From an uncultured Chlorobiota bacterium (GTDB lineage Bacteria > Bacteroidota > Bacteroidia > Bacteroidales > JAADGE01), in assembly GCA_947311255.1 (NCBI GenBank), contig CAMZKL010000006.1:84877-148876 (forward strand): a stretch of 64,000 nucleotides of DNA. The letters run 5' to 3'. A model generated the notes under the pieces. That model was not told the origin of the DNA, searched no databases, and saw nothing but the letters and a program-made list of their open reading frames with translations. Of this stretch, positions 19,447 through 28,390 are shown one piece after another. Position 1 is the first letter of the stretch. Each line of letters begins with the position of its first letter. The translations under genes were made by a program, and so were the position numbers.

Positions 19447-20496
19447 ATGGAAAAAAAGAAAAAAGAAAACGTAGATTTTATAAAAAACAGAGATTTTGGT
19501 GATAAACTGGGAATTCCAATTTTTTTCTTTATTCAAGAATTTAAATTTTTATCTTTAATAATTCTTCGTTTTGTAGGACCTTGGTTAGCAATTGTTATTT
19601 TAGTAACATCTTTGATTTCAAATTCAATATATAAGGCTTCAATTTCAAATACAGAACCAACAGAAATAGTTATTTTATATGGGTTTTTAATCTTATTGTT
19701 TTTAATGATAGGGTTTTTGGTGTCTATTGCAACAACCCATAGTTATATTCGCTTATATGTAAAAGAAGGAAAAGGGAATTTTACAATTGATGATGTTGGA
19801 AACTTAATCAAAAAGAAAATTTTTAAAATATTCTTTGGTGGAATTTTGATTTCTCTAATTGTTGTTGTAGGCTTCTTCTTTTTTTATATTCCGGGTATAT
19901 ATTTGACAATTGCAATGTCCTTTTTCTCAATTGTAATTGTTTATGAAGATGCAAAAATAAGAGAATCAATAAGCAGAAGTTTTAAAATTATTAAAGGTCA
20001 TTGGTGGGAAACTTTTGGATTGATATTTATTTTTGGACTAATTGTTGGTTTTGCTTCTTACGTGTTTATCATTCCTATTTATGTTGTTTTTATTGTTGCT
20101 GCTATAGGAGGTAAAACCATTGGTGTTGGTTCTGTTATTGTATTAGTTTTATTTATATCTTTATATTTTGTAGCTTATATGTTTTTTGTTTCCTTAAAAC
20201 AAACAATAATTGCAGTTCAGTATTTTAGTCTGATTACAAATAAAGAAGGTTTGGGTTTAAAAGAAAGAATAGCTTCAATAAATAAAGAAAAAGAGATAAT
20301 AAAAGAAGATATTTTTGAAGAAAAAACTGAAAACGAGGAAAAATGGGAAGAGCTTTTAGAAAAACACAAAAATAAAACTGTTGAAACAAAGGAAAAACAA
20401 ACAAAAAAAGAAGACAAATCAACCAAGAGTTCTGACGATGAACAAAACAGATTTCTAGATAGTAACGATAACAATAGATTTAAACAAAAATTTTAA
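19447..20496 (+). CDS. Polytopic membrane protein, paralogue 1 (C-terminal NRF tail)
   Basis: A 349-residue membrane protein of no family I can name with confidence. It has a short cytosolic N-terminus with NRDFGDKLG (14-22), membrane segments at about 37-58, 75-96, 128-168, 188-222 and 228-250, and a conserved SISRSFKIIKGHWW (174-187) between helices. A charged linker follows with WEELLEKHK, and the protein ends in NRFLDSNDNNRFKQKF (334-349). The next gene shares all of these landmarks and the third gene shares the tail, so this is the first of three related tandem genes. Position in the SpoIIM/DUF4129/DUF4350/MoxR locus suggests an envelope role. The function is unknown. Confidence 0.8.
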   Translation: MEKKKKENVDFIKNRDFGDKLGIPIFFFIQEFKFLSLIILRFVGPWLAIVILVTSLISNSIYKASISNTEPTEIVILYGFLILLFLMIGFLVSIATTHSYIRLYVKEGKGNFTIDDVGNLIKKKIFKIFFGGILISLIVVVGFFFFYIPGIYLTIAMSFFSIVIVYEDAKIRESISRSFKIIKGHWWETFGLIFIFGLIVGFASYVFIIPIYVVFIVAAIGGKTIGVGSVIVLVLFISLYFVAYMFFVSLKQTIIAVQYFSLITNKEGLGLKERIASINKEKEIIKEDIFEEKTENEEKWEELLEKHKNKTVETKEKQTKKEDKSTKSSDDEQNRFLDSNDNNRFKQKF

Positions 20497-20507
20497 AAAT
20501 TACAAAA

Positions 20508-21596
20508 ATGAACAAACAAGACATAAAAATATTTCAGGAAAGAGATTTTGGAGAAATAATAAGCGTAACAATATCTTTTTTTATACAAGAGATTAAATCA
20601 ATAATTATGGTTTTACTATATTTTGTAGGCCCCTTTGTTCTCATAAGTTCAGTTTTATCTTCATACTTTAATCTAGGAACAGTAAATGATTTTACAAAAA
20701 TGATTGAAATCTTTAAAGGGAATAATATAACGCAAACCACACAAAATTCAGGAGGTACATTTATAATAATACTTTCTAACCTTTTACAAGGAATTATGCT
20801 ATATACTGTTATTGGTGTATATGCTAAACTCTATTCTGAAAAAGGAAAAGGAAACTTTGAAATGCAAGATATTTGGAATGAATTATCAAAAAGATACTTT
20901 TCGGTTCTTGGCGGACAAATTTTAGCCGGACTAATGGTTGTTGCCGGATTTATTTTATTAATTATTCCGGGCTTTTATCTTTTAATTGCTGTGTCTCTTC
21001 TTTTTGTTGTTATTGTTTTTGAAGAACTTAGCATTGGAGATTCAATTTCAAGATCATTTGTTCTTATAAAAGGTCATTGGTGGTTTACTTTTGGAACTTT
21101 TATTGTTATTGGAATTTTAACATCAGTTTTATCTGCAATGTTTGTGGGAGCAATTGGTGCAGCATCTTTAATAGGAAGCAACCAGCTTGTAACTACACTT
21201 TTTAATGTTATAATTGGCTTTGGAAGTGTTATCATTTCTGCAGTATCTGTTTTTCTTCCAATATTTTTATACGCTTCTTTTGTTACAAAAAAAGAAAACC
21301 CAACACTTCTAGATAGAATTACAAACATAAACCAAAATAATGAAAACAATTCTAATATTTTTGAAGAATCAAAAGTTTTAGAACAAGAAGATATAAAAAA
21401 TGAAGAACAAAAGACAAAAAACGAAAATGATTGGGAAGAATTACTAGACAAACACAAAAAAACAATAGATAAAAACAAAGAAAATACTGACAAAATTATA
21501 GAAGAAGAAGAAAGTAATGAAGTTAAAAAATCGAAAACTGAAAAAAATAGATTTGAGGACGAAAATGAGAACGACAGATTTAAACCAAAATATTAA
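20508..21596 (+). CDS. Polytopic membrane protein, paralogue 2 (C-terminal NRF tail)
   Basis: A 362-residue paralogue of the preceding product. Shared features in the same order are ERDFGEII at 11-18, hydrophobic helices from about 33, EKGKGNFEM before the next helix (paralogue 1 has KEGKGNFTI), LIIPGFYLLIA, SISRSFVLIKGHWWFTFG (179-196), a WEELLDKHK motif in a lysine/glutamate-rich linker, and the C-terminal NRFEDENENDRFKPKY (347-362). The 11-bp gap to paralogue 1 indicates a single transcript. The linkers between the last helix and the tail are diverged, whereas the last 16 residues are conserved. Confidence 0.8.
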   Translation: MNKQDIKIFQERDFGEIISVTISFFIQEIKSIIMVLLYFVGPFVLISSVLSSYFNLGTVNDFTKMIEIFKGNNITQTTQNSGGTFIIILSNLLQGIMLYTVIGVYAKLYSEKGKGNFEMQDIWNELSKRYFSVLGGQILAGLMVVAGFILLIIPGFYLLIAVSLLFVVIVFEELSIGDSISRSFVLIKGHWWFTFGTFIVIGILTSVLSAMFVGAIGAASLIGSNQLVTTLFNVIIGFGSVIISAVSVFLPIFLYASFVTKKENPTLLDRITNINQNNENNSNIFEESKVLEQEDIKNEEQKTKNENDWEELLDKHKKTIDKNKENTDKIIEEEESNEVKKSKTEKNRFEDENENDRFKPKY

Positions 21597-21688
21597 TTAA
21601 TGCTTTTTTTAGTATCATAGTAAAATGTTTTATTGAATACTAAAAATATGATTCTAAATATTTTTAAGAATGGATATAAAAAAATAGA

Positions 21689-22633
21689 ATGGCAACAAAC
21701 CAAAATACAAAACAAAACGAAGAATTTAAAGGTTTTAAAATAAAAAAAGGTTCAAAACACATCCTTATTCTTTTAGAAAACAGAAAAGTTTTTTTGTCTT
21801 TTCTCTTGCTAGTTGTTTTTCCAATAATTGTTTTACAAACAACTATAGAATACTATAATTATGAAATAACAGGAATTTCTATAAATTGGTATTTTTTACA
21901 ATGGTTAATTATTGCACCATTTTCCATTTTAATTTATTCAATAGTTATGTTGTTTACAATGTCATACACAACACTTCGAAAAATTAAAGGGGAAAACAAA
22001 ATATCTTTTCTCTGTATAAGAAAACTAATTCCTGAAATTGCTAAAAAAACATTATTTTCTGTTGTTTTTGTTGCACTTATATTTACTGTTCTAAAAACAA
22101 TAATGTTTATTGTCCCATTTGTTTTTTTAATAATCTTCCCAATATCTGCAATAGCAACACTTTATAATAAAGATATTTTAAATTCTGATATTATAAAAAT
22201 ATCAAAAGAATATAGAAAAACAAAAGGAGGACAAAAACACATAGGAACACTAATTTTAGTTGGAATCATAACATTTATTGCTTTTAGTATATTGTTTTTT
22301 GTTTTCACAGGACTTACTTCAAGTTTTAATATAGGTTACTATCTAAATAATATTATAATTCAATCTGTTAATGAGCTTTTTACTTCAACAGGACTTTTTA
22401 TTATTTTTGTTTATATAAATACCATATATTCTGAAAAAGTTTTTAATATACCAAGCAATATTCATAAAAAGGCAATTGAAATATTATCTGGAACCAAAAG
22501 AGAGGAAAAAAACAGAAGAAAAAATTTTAGAAAAAAGAATAATAAATTAAGTTTTAAAAACGATAAAGTAAAAGAGAAAAACAGATTTGAAGAAGACCAT
22601 AGCTTTAATAGGTTTGAAAACACAAAATTTTAA
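21689..22633 (+). CDS. Polytopic membrane protein, distant paralogue 3 (C-terminal NRF tail)
   Basis: A 314-residue membrane protein with hydrophobic segments at about 35-53, 68-92, 128-155, 185-210 and 225-250. The membrane core is much more diverged than in the two preceding paralogues and lacks the GHWW and WEELL motifs. A lysine/arginine-rich linker still ends in NRFEEDHSFNRFENTKF (298-314), clearly related to their tails. No family name or function can be assigned. It lies 92 bp after paralogue 2 and 9 bp before the DUF4129 gene. Confidence 0.75.
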   Translation: MATNQNTKQNEEFKGFKIKKGSKHILILLENRKVFLSFLLLVVFPIIVLQTTIEYYNYEITGISINWYFLQWLIIAPFSILIYSIVMLFTMSYTTLRKIKGENKISFLCIRKLIPEIAKKTLFSVVFVALIFTVLKTIMFIVPFVFLIIFPISAIATLYNKDILNSDIIKISKEYRKTKGGQKHIGTLILVGIITFIAFSILFFVFTGLTSSFNIGYYLNNIIIQSVNELFTSTGLFIIFVYINTIYSEKVFNIPSNIHKKAIEILSGTKREEKNRRKNFRKKNNKLSFKNDKVKEKNRFEEDHSFNRFENTKF

Positions 22634-22642
22634 CTAATCTTA

Positions 22643-23335
22643 ATGAAAACTGTAATAATAATTATATTATTCTTGTTCGTTTCCTTTTCTGCGACCTCTC
22701 AAACAATCGATACATTAAATTACGACTATAGTTCAAATGTTGAAATTAGAACATCGGAGAAAATAAATACTTTTTTAAATGATGATTTCTATAAATATAA
22801 CAATGAAATTGTAGCATCTCAATCTATATGGAATGTTTTTTTTAGATGGCTAGCTAAATTATTACACCTACTTGATACAAGAGTAAGTTTTGTTTCATAT
22901 TTCTTTTATATAGCTATTCTAACCATATTTGTTTATGCTATAATAAAACTATTAGGTATAAACATGCAATCCATATTTCTAAAAAGTAAAAAAATTAATA
23001 TCCCGGAATTTGAAGTTTTTGATGAAGATATTTACGGAATAAACTTTGAAAATATAATTTTAAAATCAGAAAAAGCACAAGATTTTAAAACAGCAATTAG
23101 ATACCTATATATTTTATTCCTCAAAGTTTTAACAGAAAGAGAACTAATAGAATGGAAGATAAATAAAACAAATATAGATTATAGAAACGAAATTATCAAT
23201 ACAAAACACTTTTCAAATTTTAAGTATTTAACTTTAATATATGAATATGTTTGGTACGGTGAATTTTCTGTTGATAAAACTCAATACAAAAAATATAAAA
23301 AAAGCTTTGAAAAAACATATAAAGAACTATCATAA
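22643..23335 (+). CDS. DUF4129 domain membrane protein
   Basis: A 230-residue protein with a signal peptide (about 1-20, ending SATSQ), a short extracytoplasmic region, one transmembrane helix (about 84-106) and a cytosolic C-terminal DUF4129 domain. Recognisable DUF4129 elements are the helix with AIRYLYILFLKVL, followed by LIEWKINKTNIDYRNEI and YEYVWYGEFSVD near the end. DUF4129 proteins regularly accompany DUF4350 and MoxR genes, as here. Their biochemical role is not established. Confidence 0.85.
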   Translation: MKTVIIIILFLFVSFSATSQTIDTLNYDYSSNVEIRTSEKINTFLNDDFYKYNNEIVASQSIWNVFFRWLAKLLHLLDTRVSFVSYFFYIAILTIFVYAIIKLLGINMQSIFLKSKKINIPEFEVFDEDIYGINFENIILKSEKAQDFKTAIRYLYILFLKVLTERELIEWKINKTNIDYRNEIINTKHFSNFKYLTLIYEYVWYGEFSVDKTQYKKYKKSFEKTYKELS

Positions 23336-23373
23336 TAAACTTTGCAAAAGCACATAAAAAACAATAATCCTTT

Positions 23374-24552
23374 ATGAATAAAAAAGACATAAAATATTAT
23401 GCCATAATAGCTTTTGTGTTAATACTAACAATTGTATTCGAAATAATGAAACCAAAACAAATTGATTGGACATTTAATTTGGAAGCAAGTAAAAAAAGTC
23501 CATACGGCACTTTTGTACTTTTTAATACCATACAAGAAATATTTCCCAATAAAAAAATTATTACAAACAAAAAAACAACAACTGAATTTAATAATAATAA
23601 AAACAAAATATTAAAAAACTACATTTACATTTCAGATGTTTTTTCTGCAGATAAACTTGAAACAAAAACAATTTTAAATATACTAAATAAAGGAAACTCT
23701 GTTTTTATCTCAGCACACGATTTTAGTAGAGTATTTAAAGACACCTTTAAAATATCTGTAAAATACACATCTTTTTTTGATACAATTGGAAATTATAACT
23801 TTTATAATAAAAAATTAAAAAGAAAAAATCCATTTTTCTTTGGTAAATCAGCATCAAAAAATGTTTTCTCTGGCTTTAATGGATGTAAAACAGAAGTTCT
23901 TGCCTTTTCCAAAAACAAAGAACCAATTTTTATAAAGCAAACTTTTGACAAAGGGGGTGTGTTATATTTAAACACAAGCCCTGAGATTTTTACAAATTAT
24001 GGAATGGTAACGGAAAAAAACTTTGAATTTACATACAAATCATTATCATATTTAAAATTAAACGATATTGTTTGGGACGAATATTACAAACCATTCAGAA
24101 AACGAAACAAAGGAAAGTTAGATTTTATTTTTAATAGTCAAAGCCTTAAAATTGCATATATAATTCTTTTAGTAACAACCGGAATATTTGTGTTCTTTAC
24201 CATAAAACGAAGACAAAGAATAATTCCTATTATAAAACCATTTGAAAACAAAACACTTGAATTTGTAGAAACTATTAGTAGCGTATATTTTAACTCAAAA
24301 AACCATAAAGACATAGCATTAAAAAAACACCAACACTTAAAATATTTTTTATTTAATAAATATTTTATTAAACTCCCTGAAAACAAGGATGTTGACTATA
24401 ATATAATTGCAGAAAAAACAGGTGTCCACATTGATATTGTAAAAAAAGTTTTGCAGACTTACACAAAAATTAATAAGCTTGAAAAAATTTCACAACAAGA
24501 ACTAAATAATTTTAATAATTCAATAGAAGATTTTTATGAAAACTGTAAGTAA
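23374..24552 (+). CDS. DUF4350 domain membrane protein
   Basis: A 392-residue protein: an N-terminal transmembrane helix (about 9-25), an extracytoplasmic DUF4350 domain (about 38-225) containing SPYGTFVLFNTI and YISDVFSAD, a second transmembrane helix (about 263-282) followed by basic KRRQR, and a cytosolic helical domain to the C-terminus. The DUF4350 core resembles GldG/IftT-like glutamine-amidotransferase folds, but no catalytic residue is evident and no activity should be assumed. Its 3' end overlaps the next start by 17 bp, showing tight operon packing. Confidence 0.85.
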   Translation: MNKKDIKYYAIIAFVLILTIVFEIMKPKQIDWTFNLEASKKSPYGTFVLFNTIQEIFPNKKIITNKKTTTEFNNNKNKILKNYIYISDVFSADKLETKTILNILNKGNSVFISAHDFSRVFKDTFKISVKYTSFFDTIGNYNFYNKKLKRKNPFFFGKSASKNVFSGFNGCKTEVLAFSKNKEPIFIKQTFDKGGVLYLNTSPEIFTNYGMVTEKNFEFTYKSLSYLKLNDIVWDEYYKPFRKRNKGKLDFIFNSQSLKIAYIILLVTTGIFVFFTIKRRQRIIPIIKPFENKTLEFVETISSVYFNSKNHKDIALKKHQHLKYFLFNKYFIKLPENKDVDYNIIAEKTGVHIDIVKKVLQTYTKINKLEKISQQELNNFNNSIEDFYENCK

Positions 24553-25330
24553 AGTATCCACAAAATTAGCATTAATTGTTTTGCTTTTAATAATTATTCC
24601 TTTGCAAAATATTATTGGACAAAACTCATTCTATGTTTATTTCAAACAAGACGGGAAAAGAATAAATATTAAAAAAAATAAGGTTGAATTAAAGAAAAAA
24701 CCATTTACAATTTTTGTAGAATACATCCAACCTGTTGATTTATATATAAACGCATCAAATAAGGCAAAAACATATAATCAAGCACAAAAAGGAAAATTAT
24801 TATTTGAAATGTCTGGGTTTAATAACATTAAAGATTCAGAAGACTTTTTTGTAAACAAAGGAACGATTAATATGTTTAAAGAAAAAACACAAATATGGAA
24901 AAAAGGAAAAACAGAAGGAGGAGAAATGATAAAAACAGAAAAAAACCATTTTGTTGTTAAAAAATATATTGAAAAGTTATATTCTGTTGATGAAAAAAGA
25001 ATGATGTATGTTAAAGACATTGACAAAATGCTACTCCACATGGTTTTTATTTATGCAGAAAAAGATTCTGACGGAGAATTCCAAGAAATTCAAAGAGAAA
25101 TAGTTAAAATAAAATGGGTAAACATATATAATGAAGAAACAAAAAGCTATGCTCGAATGAAAAAAATTGAAGGGAAAGCAAAAATTAGACAAGCAAAAAG
25201 AAACCTAAAACTAAAAAAAAGAAATATTAAAAGAGAAGCAAAAAGATTAAAAAAATTAGAAGCTAAAAAAATAAAAAACAAAAGAAAAGAGAAAAAAAAG
25301 AAAAACAAACAAGACTCCGAAAAGAAATAA
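24536..25330 (+). CDS. Secreted protein with lysine-rich tail, unknown family
   Basis: A 264-residue protein with a good signal peptide (hydrophobic about 10-27, then IIGQNSF). The middle is a beta-rich domain of unknown family (about 30-200). The last 60 residues are dominated by Lys and Arg (for example KKRNIKREAKRLKK), forming a strongly basic helix. I do not recognise a domain. It overlaps the DUF4350 gene and precedes MoxR by 26 bp, so it belongs to this operon. The basic tail might contact nucleic acid, membrane phospholipid or acidic polysaccharide; sequence alone does not decide. Confidence 0.7.
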   Translation: MKTVSKVSTKLALIVLLLIIIPLQNIIGQNSFYVYFKQDGKRINIKKNKVELKKKPFTIFVEYIQPVDLYINASNKAKTYNQAQKGKLLFEMSGFNNIKDSEDFFVNKGTINMFKEKTQIWKKGKTEGGEMIKTEKNHFVVKKYIEKLYSVDEKRMMYVKDIDKMLLHMVFIYAEKDSDGEFQEIQREIVKIKWVNIYNEETKSYARMKKIEGKAKIRQAKRNLKLKKRNIKREAKRLKKLEAKKIKNKRKEKKKKNKQDSEKK

Positions 25331-25356
25331 GTGCAAAAATTATTAATTAGCCTATT

Positions 25357-26340
25357 ATGACACCAGACACACAAGAATTCAAAAACCGTATAAATTTAGA
25401 TAAACTAAAAGAAAAAGTTGATAAAATTAAAGAAAGTATTGGAAGTATTGTAATTGGGCAAGAAGATATGATTGAGCAAATCTTAATAGCTCTTTTATCC
25501 AATGGTCATATCCTTATTGAAGGAGTTCCCGGTGTTGCAAAAACACTAACAGCAAAATTGTTTGCAAAAACAATTTCAGCTGAATATTCAAGAATTCAAT
25601 TCACACCAGATTTAATGCCGTCTGACGTTACAGGAACATCAATTTTTAATCTTAAAACATCGTCCTTTGAATTTAAAAAAGGACCCGTTTTTGGAAATAT
25701 AATTTTAATAGACGAAATAAATAGAGCTCCTGCAAAAACACAAGCAGCACTTTTTGAAGTAATGGAAGAACGGCAAATAACAATTGACGGAAACACACAT
25801 AAAATGGAGCATCCTTTTGTTGTTTTTGCAACACAAAACCCAATTGAACAAGAAGGAACATATCGTTTGCCAGAAGCTCAGTTAGACAGGTTTTTGTTTA
25901 AAATTAACGTAGGATACCCAAAAACAGAAGATGAGATAACAATTTTGAAAAACAGCCAAGCACGAAAAGGCAAAAATGAAATAGAAAATATAAAAACGTT
26001 AATTACCAAAGAAGAAATCGCTTTTTTTAGGCAACAAACAACGGAGATTTATATTGACGAAAATTTAATAAAATATATTGCACAAATAACAGCAAAAACA
26101 CGAAATAATAATTCTCTTTTTCTTGGAGCATCTCCAAGAGCATCTTTAAACATTTTGGCAGCAAGTAAAGCCAAAGCCGCAATAAGCGGAAGAGATTTTG
26201 TTATCCCAGACGATATAAAAATAGTTGCTTATCCGGTTATGCGACACAGAATTATTCTAAGTCCCGAAAAGGAAATGGAAGGAGTAACAACAGAAAAAGT
26301 TATAAAACAAATTATTGAAAGTGTAGAAATTCCAAGGTAA
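25357..26340 (+). CDS. MoxR family AAA+ ATPase (copy 1)
   Basis: A 327-residue MoxR-type AAA+ ATPase. Walker A is GVPGVAKT (about 55-62), Walker B is LIDEINRAP, and sensor 1 and arginine-finger elements lie in ATQNPIEQEGTYRLPEAQLD, all typical of the AAA_3 family. MoxR proteins act as chaperone-like ATPases, usually with DUF58 or von Willebrand factor A proteins, in envelope or cofactor maturation. Unusually, no DUF58 or VWA gene follows; a terminator and a tRNA gene come next. A second MoxR gene is at 55507. Confidence 0.93.
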   Translation: MTPDTQEFKNRINLDKLKEKVDKIKESIGSIVIGQEDMIEQILIALLSNGHILIEGVPGVAKTLTAKLFAKTISAEYSRIQFTPDLMPSDVTGTSIFNLKTSSFEFKKGPVFGNIILIDEINRAPAKTQAALFEVMEERQITIDGNTHKMEHPFVVFATQNPIEQEGTYRLPEAQLDRFLFKINVGYPKTEDEITILKNSQARKGKNEIENIKTLITKEEIAFFRQQTTEIYIDENLIKYIAQITAKTRNNNSLFLGASPRASLNILAASKAKAAISGRDFVIPDDIKIVAYPVMRHRIILSPEKEMEGVTTEKVIKQIIESVEIPR

Positions 26341-26344
26341 AAAC

Positions 26345-26384
26345 AAAAAAAGACCTTGTAAAAAAATATACAAGATCTTTTTTT
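26345..26384. terminator. Bidirectional intrinsic terminator (MoxR / tRNA-Asn)
   Basis: The inverted repeat GACCTTGTA / TACAAGATC (one mismatch) is flanked by a run of A on the left and a run of T on the right, so it can terminate the MoxR transcript on the plus strand and the tRNA-Asn transcript on the minus strand. Confidence 0.75.
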
Positions 26385-26385
26385 G

Positions 26386-26459
26386 CTCCTCCTCTAGGAC
26401 TTGAACCTAGGACCTGCGGATTAACAGTCCGACGCTCTAACCAACTGAGCTAAGGAGGA
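26386..26459 (-). tRNA. tRNA-Asn (anticodon GTT)
   Basis: The 74-nt cloverleaf reads on the minus strand with acceptor arms TCCTCCT / AGGAGGA, D-arm TAGCTCAGTTGGTTAGAGC, anticodon loop CTGTTAA (anticodon GTT, Asn) and T-loop GGTTCAAGTCC. The discriminator is G and CCA is not encoded. A terminator follows directly, and a canonical promoter lies 21-51 bp upstream. Confidence 0.97.
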
Positions 26460-26480
26460 ATGTTTTTTAAAATTGAGTTG

Positions 26481-26510
26481 CAAAAGTAATACCTTTTTTG
26501 AAAAAACAAA
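26481..26510 (-). promoter_or_regulatory. Promoter of tRNA-Asn
   Basis: On the minus strand, a -33 box TTTG (26510-26507), an 18-bp spacer and a -7 box TACTTTTG (26488-26481) match the Bacteroidota consensus TTTG-N~19-TAnnTTTG. It faces away from the PfkB gene. Confidence 0.75.
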
Positions 26511-26518
26511 TATATTTG
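26511..26518 (+). promoter_or_regulatory. Candidate -7 box of the PfkB gene
   Basis: TATATTTG is an exact TAnnTTTG match, 32 bp upstream of the preferred ATG at 26551. A properly spaced -33 box was not found. It abuts the divergent tRNA-Asn -33 box, and it supports rejecting an upstream TTG start at 26473. Confidence 0.5.
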
Positions 26519-26550
26519 CAAAAAAAATTAAAAATTTAATAAAAAATAAG

Positions 26551-27477
26551 ATGAGTTTAACAGTAGTAGGATCAGTTGCATTTGACGCAATAGAAACACC
26601 TTTCGGAAAAACAGACAAAATAATTGGCGGTGCGGGGACATATATTTCTCTTTCTGCATCATATTTTGAAAAAAAAACAAATATAATTTCAGTTGTGGGA
26701 GATGATTTTCCTCAAGAATATTTAAATATGCTAAACTCTCACAGTATTGACACAAAAGGAATTCAAATAAAAAAAGGAGAAAAAACATTCTTTTGGTCTG
26801 GAAAATATCATAGTAATATGAATGTTCGAGATACTATTACAACCGAGCTAAATTCTTTAGCTACATTTAACCCAGAAGTACCCGACCAATACCAAGACAC
26901 AAAATATTTAATGTTGGGAAACCTAACTCCAGTTATACAAAGGCAAGTTGTTGAACGCATAAAAAAAAGACCAAAATTAGTTGTAATGGATACAATGAAT
27001 TTTTGGATGGATACAATGCTTGATGAACTTAAAAAAACAATAAAACTTGTTGATGTTCTTTCAATTAATGATGAGGAAGCACAACAATTATCAGGTAAAC
27101 ATTCTTTGGTAAAAGCGGCAAGAGTTATTAGTGAAATGGGTCCAAAGTTTGTTATAATTAAAAAAGGAGCACATGGAGCATTACTTTTTGGAGAAGGGAA
27201 AATGTTTAGTGCCCCAGCATTACCTCTCGAATTTGTTTTTGACCCGACAGGTGCCGGAGATACATTTGCCGGAGGTTTTATTGGATATCTTGCAAAAACG
27301 GATGATATTTCTTTCAATAATATGAAAAATGCAGTTATTGCTGGTTCTGTAATGGCATCTTTTAATGTTGAAAAATTTGGAACTGAACGAATACAAGAAT
27401 TAAACGAAAAGATTATTAACCAAAGGGTAGAAAAATTTGTGGACTTAGTATCATTTGACATGAAACACCCTTTTTAA
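26551..27477 (+). CDS. PfkB family sugar/nucleoside kinase
   Basis: A 308-residue ribokinase-fold kinase. The N-terminal strand LTVVGSVAFDAIETPFG and the GGAGTYISLSASYF segment (about 27-40) are typical. Signature 2 reads DPTGAGDTFAGGF (from 231), with Asp237 as the catalytic base. The substrate (sugar, nucleoside or other) cannot be decided from sequence. I selected ATG 26551 because conserved family sequence begins there and because the longer frame from TTG 26473 crosses both divergent promoters. It is monocistronic, ending at a shared terminator with the convergent aldolase gene. Confidence 0.9.
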   Translation: MSLTVVGSVAFDAIETPFGKTDKIIGGAGTYISLSASYFEKKTNIISVVGDDFPQEYLNMLNSHSIDTKGIQIKKGEKTFFWSGKYHSNMNVRDTITTELNSLATFNPEVPDQYQDTKYLMLGNLTPVIQRQVVERIKKRPKLVVMDTMNFWMDTMLDELKKTIKLVDVLSINDEEAQQLSGKHSLVKAARVISEMGPKFVIIKKGAHGALLFGEGKMFSAPALPLEFVFDPTGAGDTFAGGFIGYLAKTDDISFNNMKNAVIAGSVMASFNVEKFGTERIQELNEKIINQRVEKFVDLVSFDMKHPF

Positions 27478-27630
27478 ACATCTTGTTTTTAGGTGAATGA
27501 TTATAATATAGTATATTGATTTCTTGCAGAACAATATAATTATTTTAAATAAAAAATTATAACAACTTATTAAACGTTAAGAAATTATAAAATTTTAGAT
27601 TCATAAAAAAATATAACAAATTAAAACGCG

Positions 27631-27665
27631 AAAAAAAAGCGAAACTTTTGGTTTCGCTTTTTTAT
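27631..27665. terminator. Bidirectional terminator between PfkB and fsa
   Basis: A strong hairpin GCGAAAC-ttttg-GTTTCGC lies between A-rich and T-rich runs and serves both convergent genes. Confidence 0.85.
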
Positions 27666-27701
27666 TTTCAGAATTCCTCAAATAATTATATTTGTTTTTA
27701 A

Positions 27702-28358
27702 TTATCCGTTTAGTTTTTTGTAATCAGCCAAAAAAGTTTTTAAACCGCTGTCTGTTAGAGGATGTTTTAAAAGTCCTACAATTGCACTAAGTGGTGCTGT
27801 TATAACATCGGCGCCAACTTCAGCACATTGAATAATGTGTTGTGTGTGTCTTATTGATGCAGCAAGAACTTGCGTTCCGTATCCGTAATAATTATACATA
27901 TCAACAATCTGTCTTACCAATTCAACTCCATTAGCAGAAATGTCGTCTAGCCTGCCAATAAAAGGAGAAACATATGTTGCACCAGCTTTTGCTGCCAATA
28001 ATGCTTGACCTATCGAGAATACTAATGTGCAATTTGTGTTAAAACCTTTCTCCGAAAAGTATTTTATAGCTTTAATACCATCTTTAATCATAGGAATTTT
28101 AATTGTAATTTGAGGATGCAAAGCCGCAAGAATTTCCCCTTCTTTTATCATTCCTTTAAAATCTGTTGAAATAACTTCTGCACTTACATCTCCTTCAACA
28201 ATTTCGCAAATTGTTTTGTAGTGGTTTTTTATGTTCTCATCTCCTTTAATCCCTTCTTTTGCCATTAACGAAGGATTTGTTGTAACTCCGTCTAAAATCC
28301 CAAGGTCTTGAGCCTCTTTAATTTGTTCAAGATTTGCTGTATCTATAAAAAATTTCAT
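27702..28358 (-). CDS. fsa: Fructose-6-phosphate aldolase / transaldolase-like protein
   Basis: A 218-residue TIM-barrel aldolase of the small transaldolase subfamily (TalC/FSA). The N-terminus [10 protein letters not shown] and GVTTNPSL (24-31) are diagnostic. The Schiff-base lysine is Lys87 in TIKIP, equivalent to Lys85 in E. coli FSA. Later motifs include [20 protein letters not shown] and SPFIGRLDD. Members act either as fructose-6-phosphate aldolases or as true transaldolases of the pentose phosphate pathway, and sequence alone does not distinguish these safely. It is monocistronic, with its own promoter and a shared terminator. Confidence 0.93.
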   Translation of the reverse strand: MKFFIDTANLEQIKEAQDLGILDGVTTNPSLMAKEGIKGDENIKNHYKTICEIVEGDVSAEVISTDFKGMIKEGEILAALHPQITIKIPMIKDGIKAIKYFSEKGFNTNCTLVFSIGQALLAAKAGATYVSPFIGRLDDISANGVELVRQIVDMYNYYGYGTQVLAASIRHTQHIIQCAEVGADVITAPLSAIVGLLKHPLTDSGLKTFLADYKKLNG

Positions 28359-28390
28359 AAGTATTTTTTTAAAATTTGTTTAATTTTCTG

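Noticed and set aside
26473..26550. Longer PfkB frame from TTG 26473
   Set aside because: It would run through the tRNA-Asn promoter and the kinase's own -7 box; conserved PfkB sequence starts at 26551.
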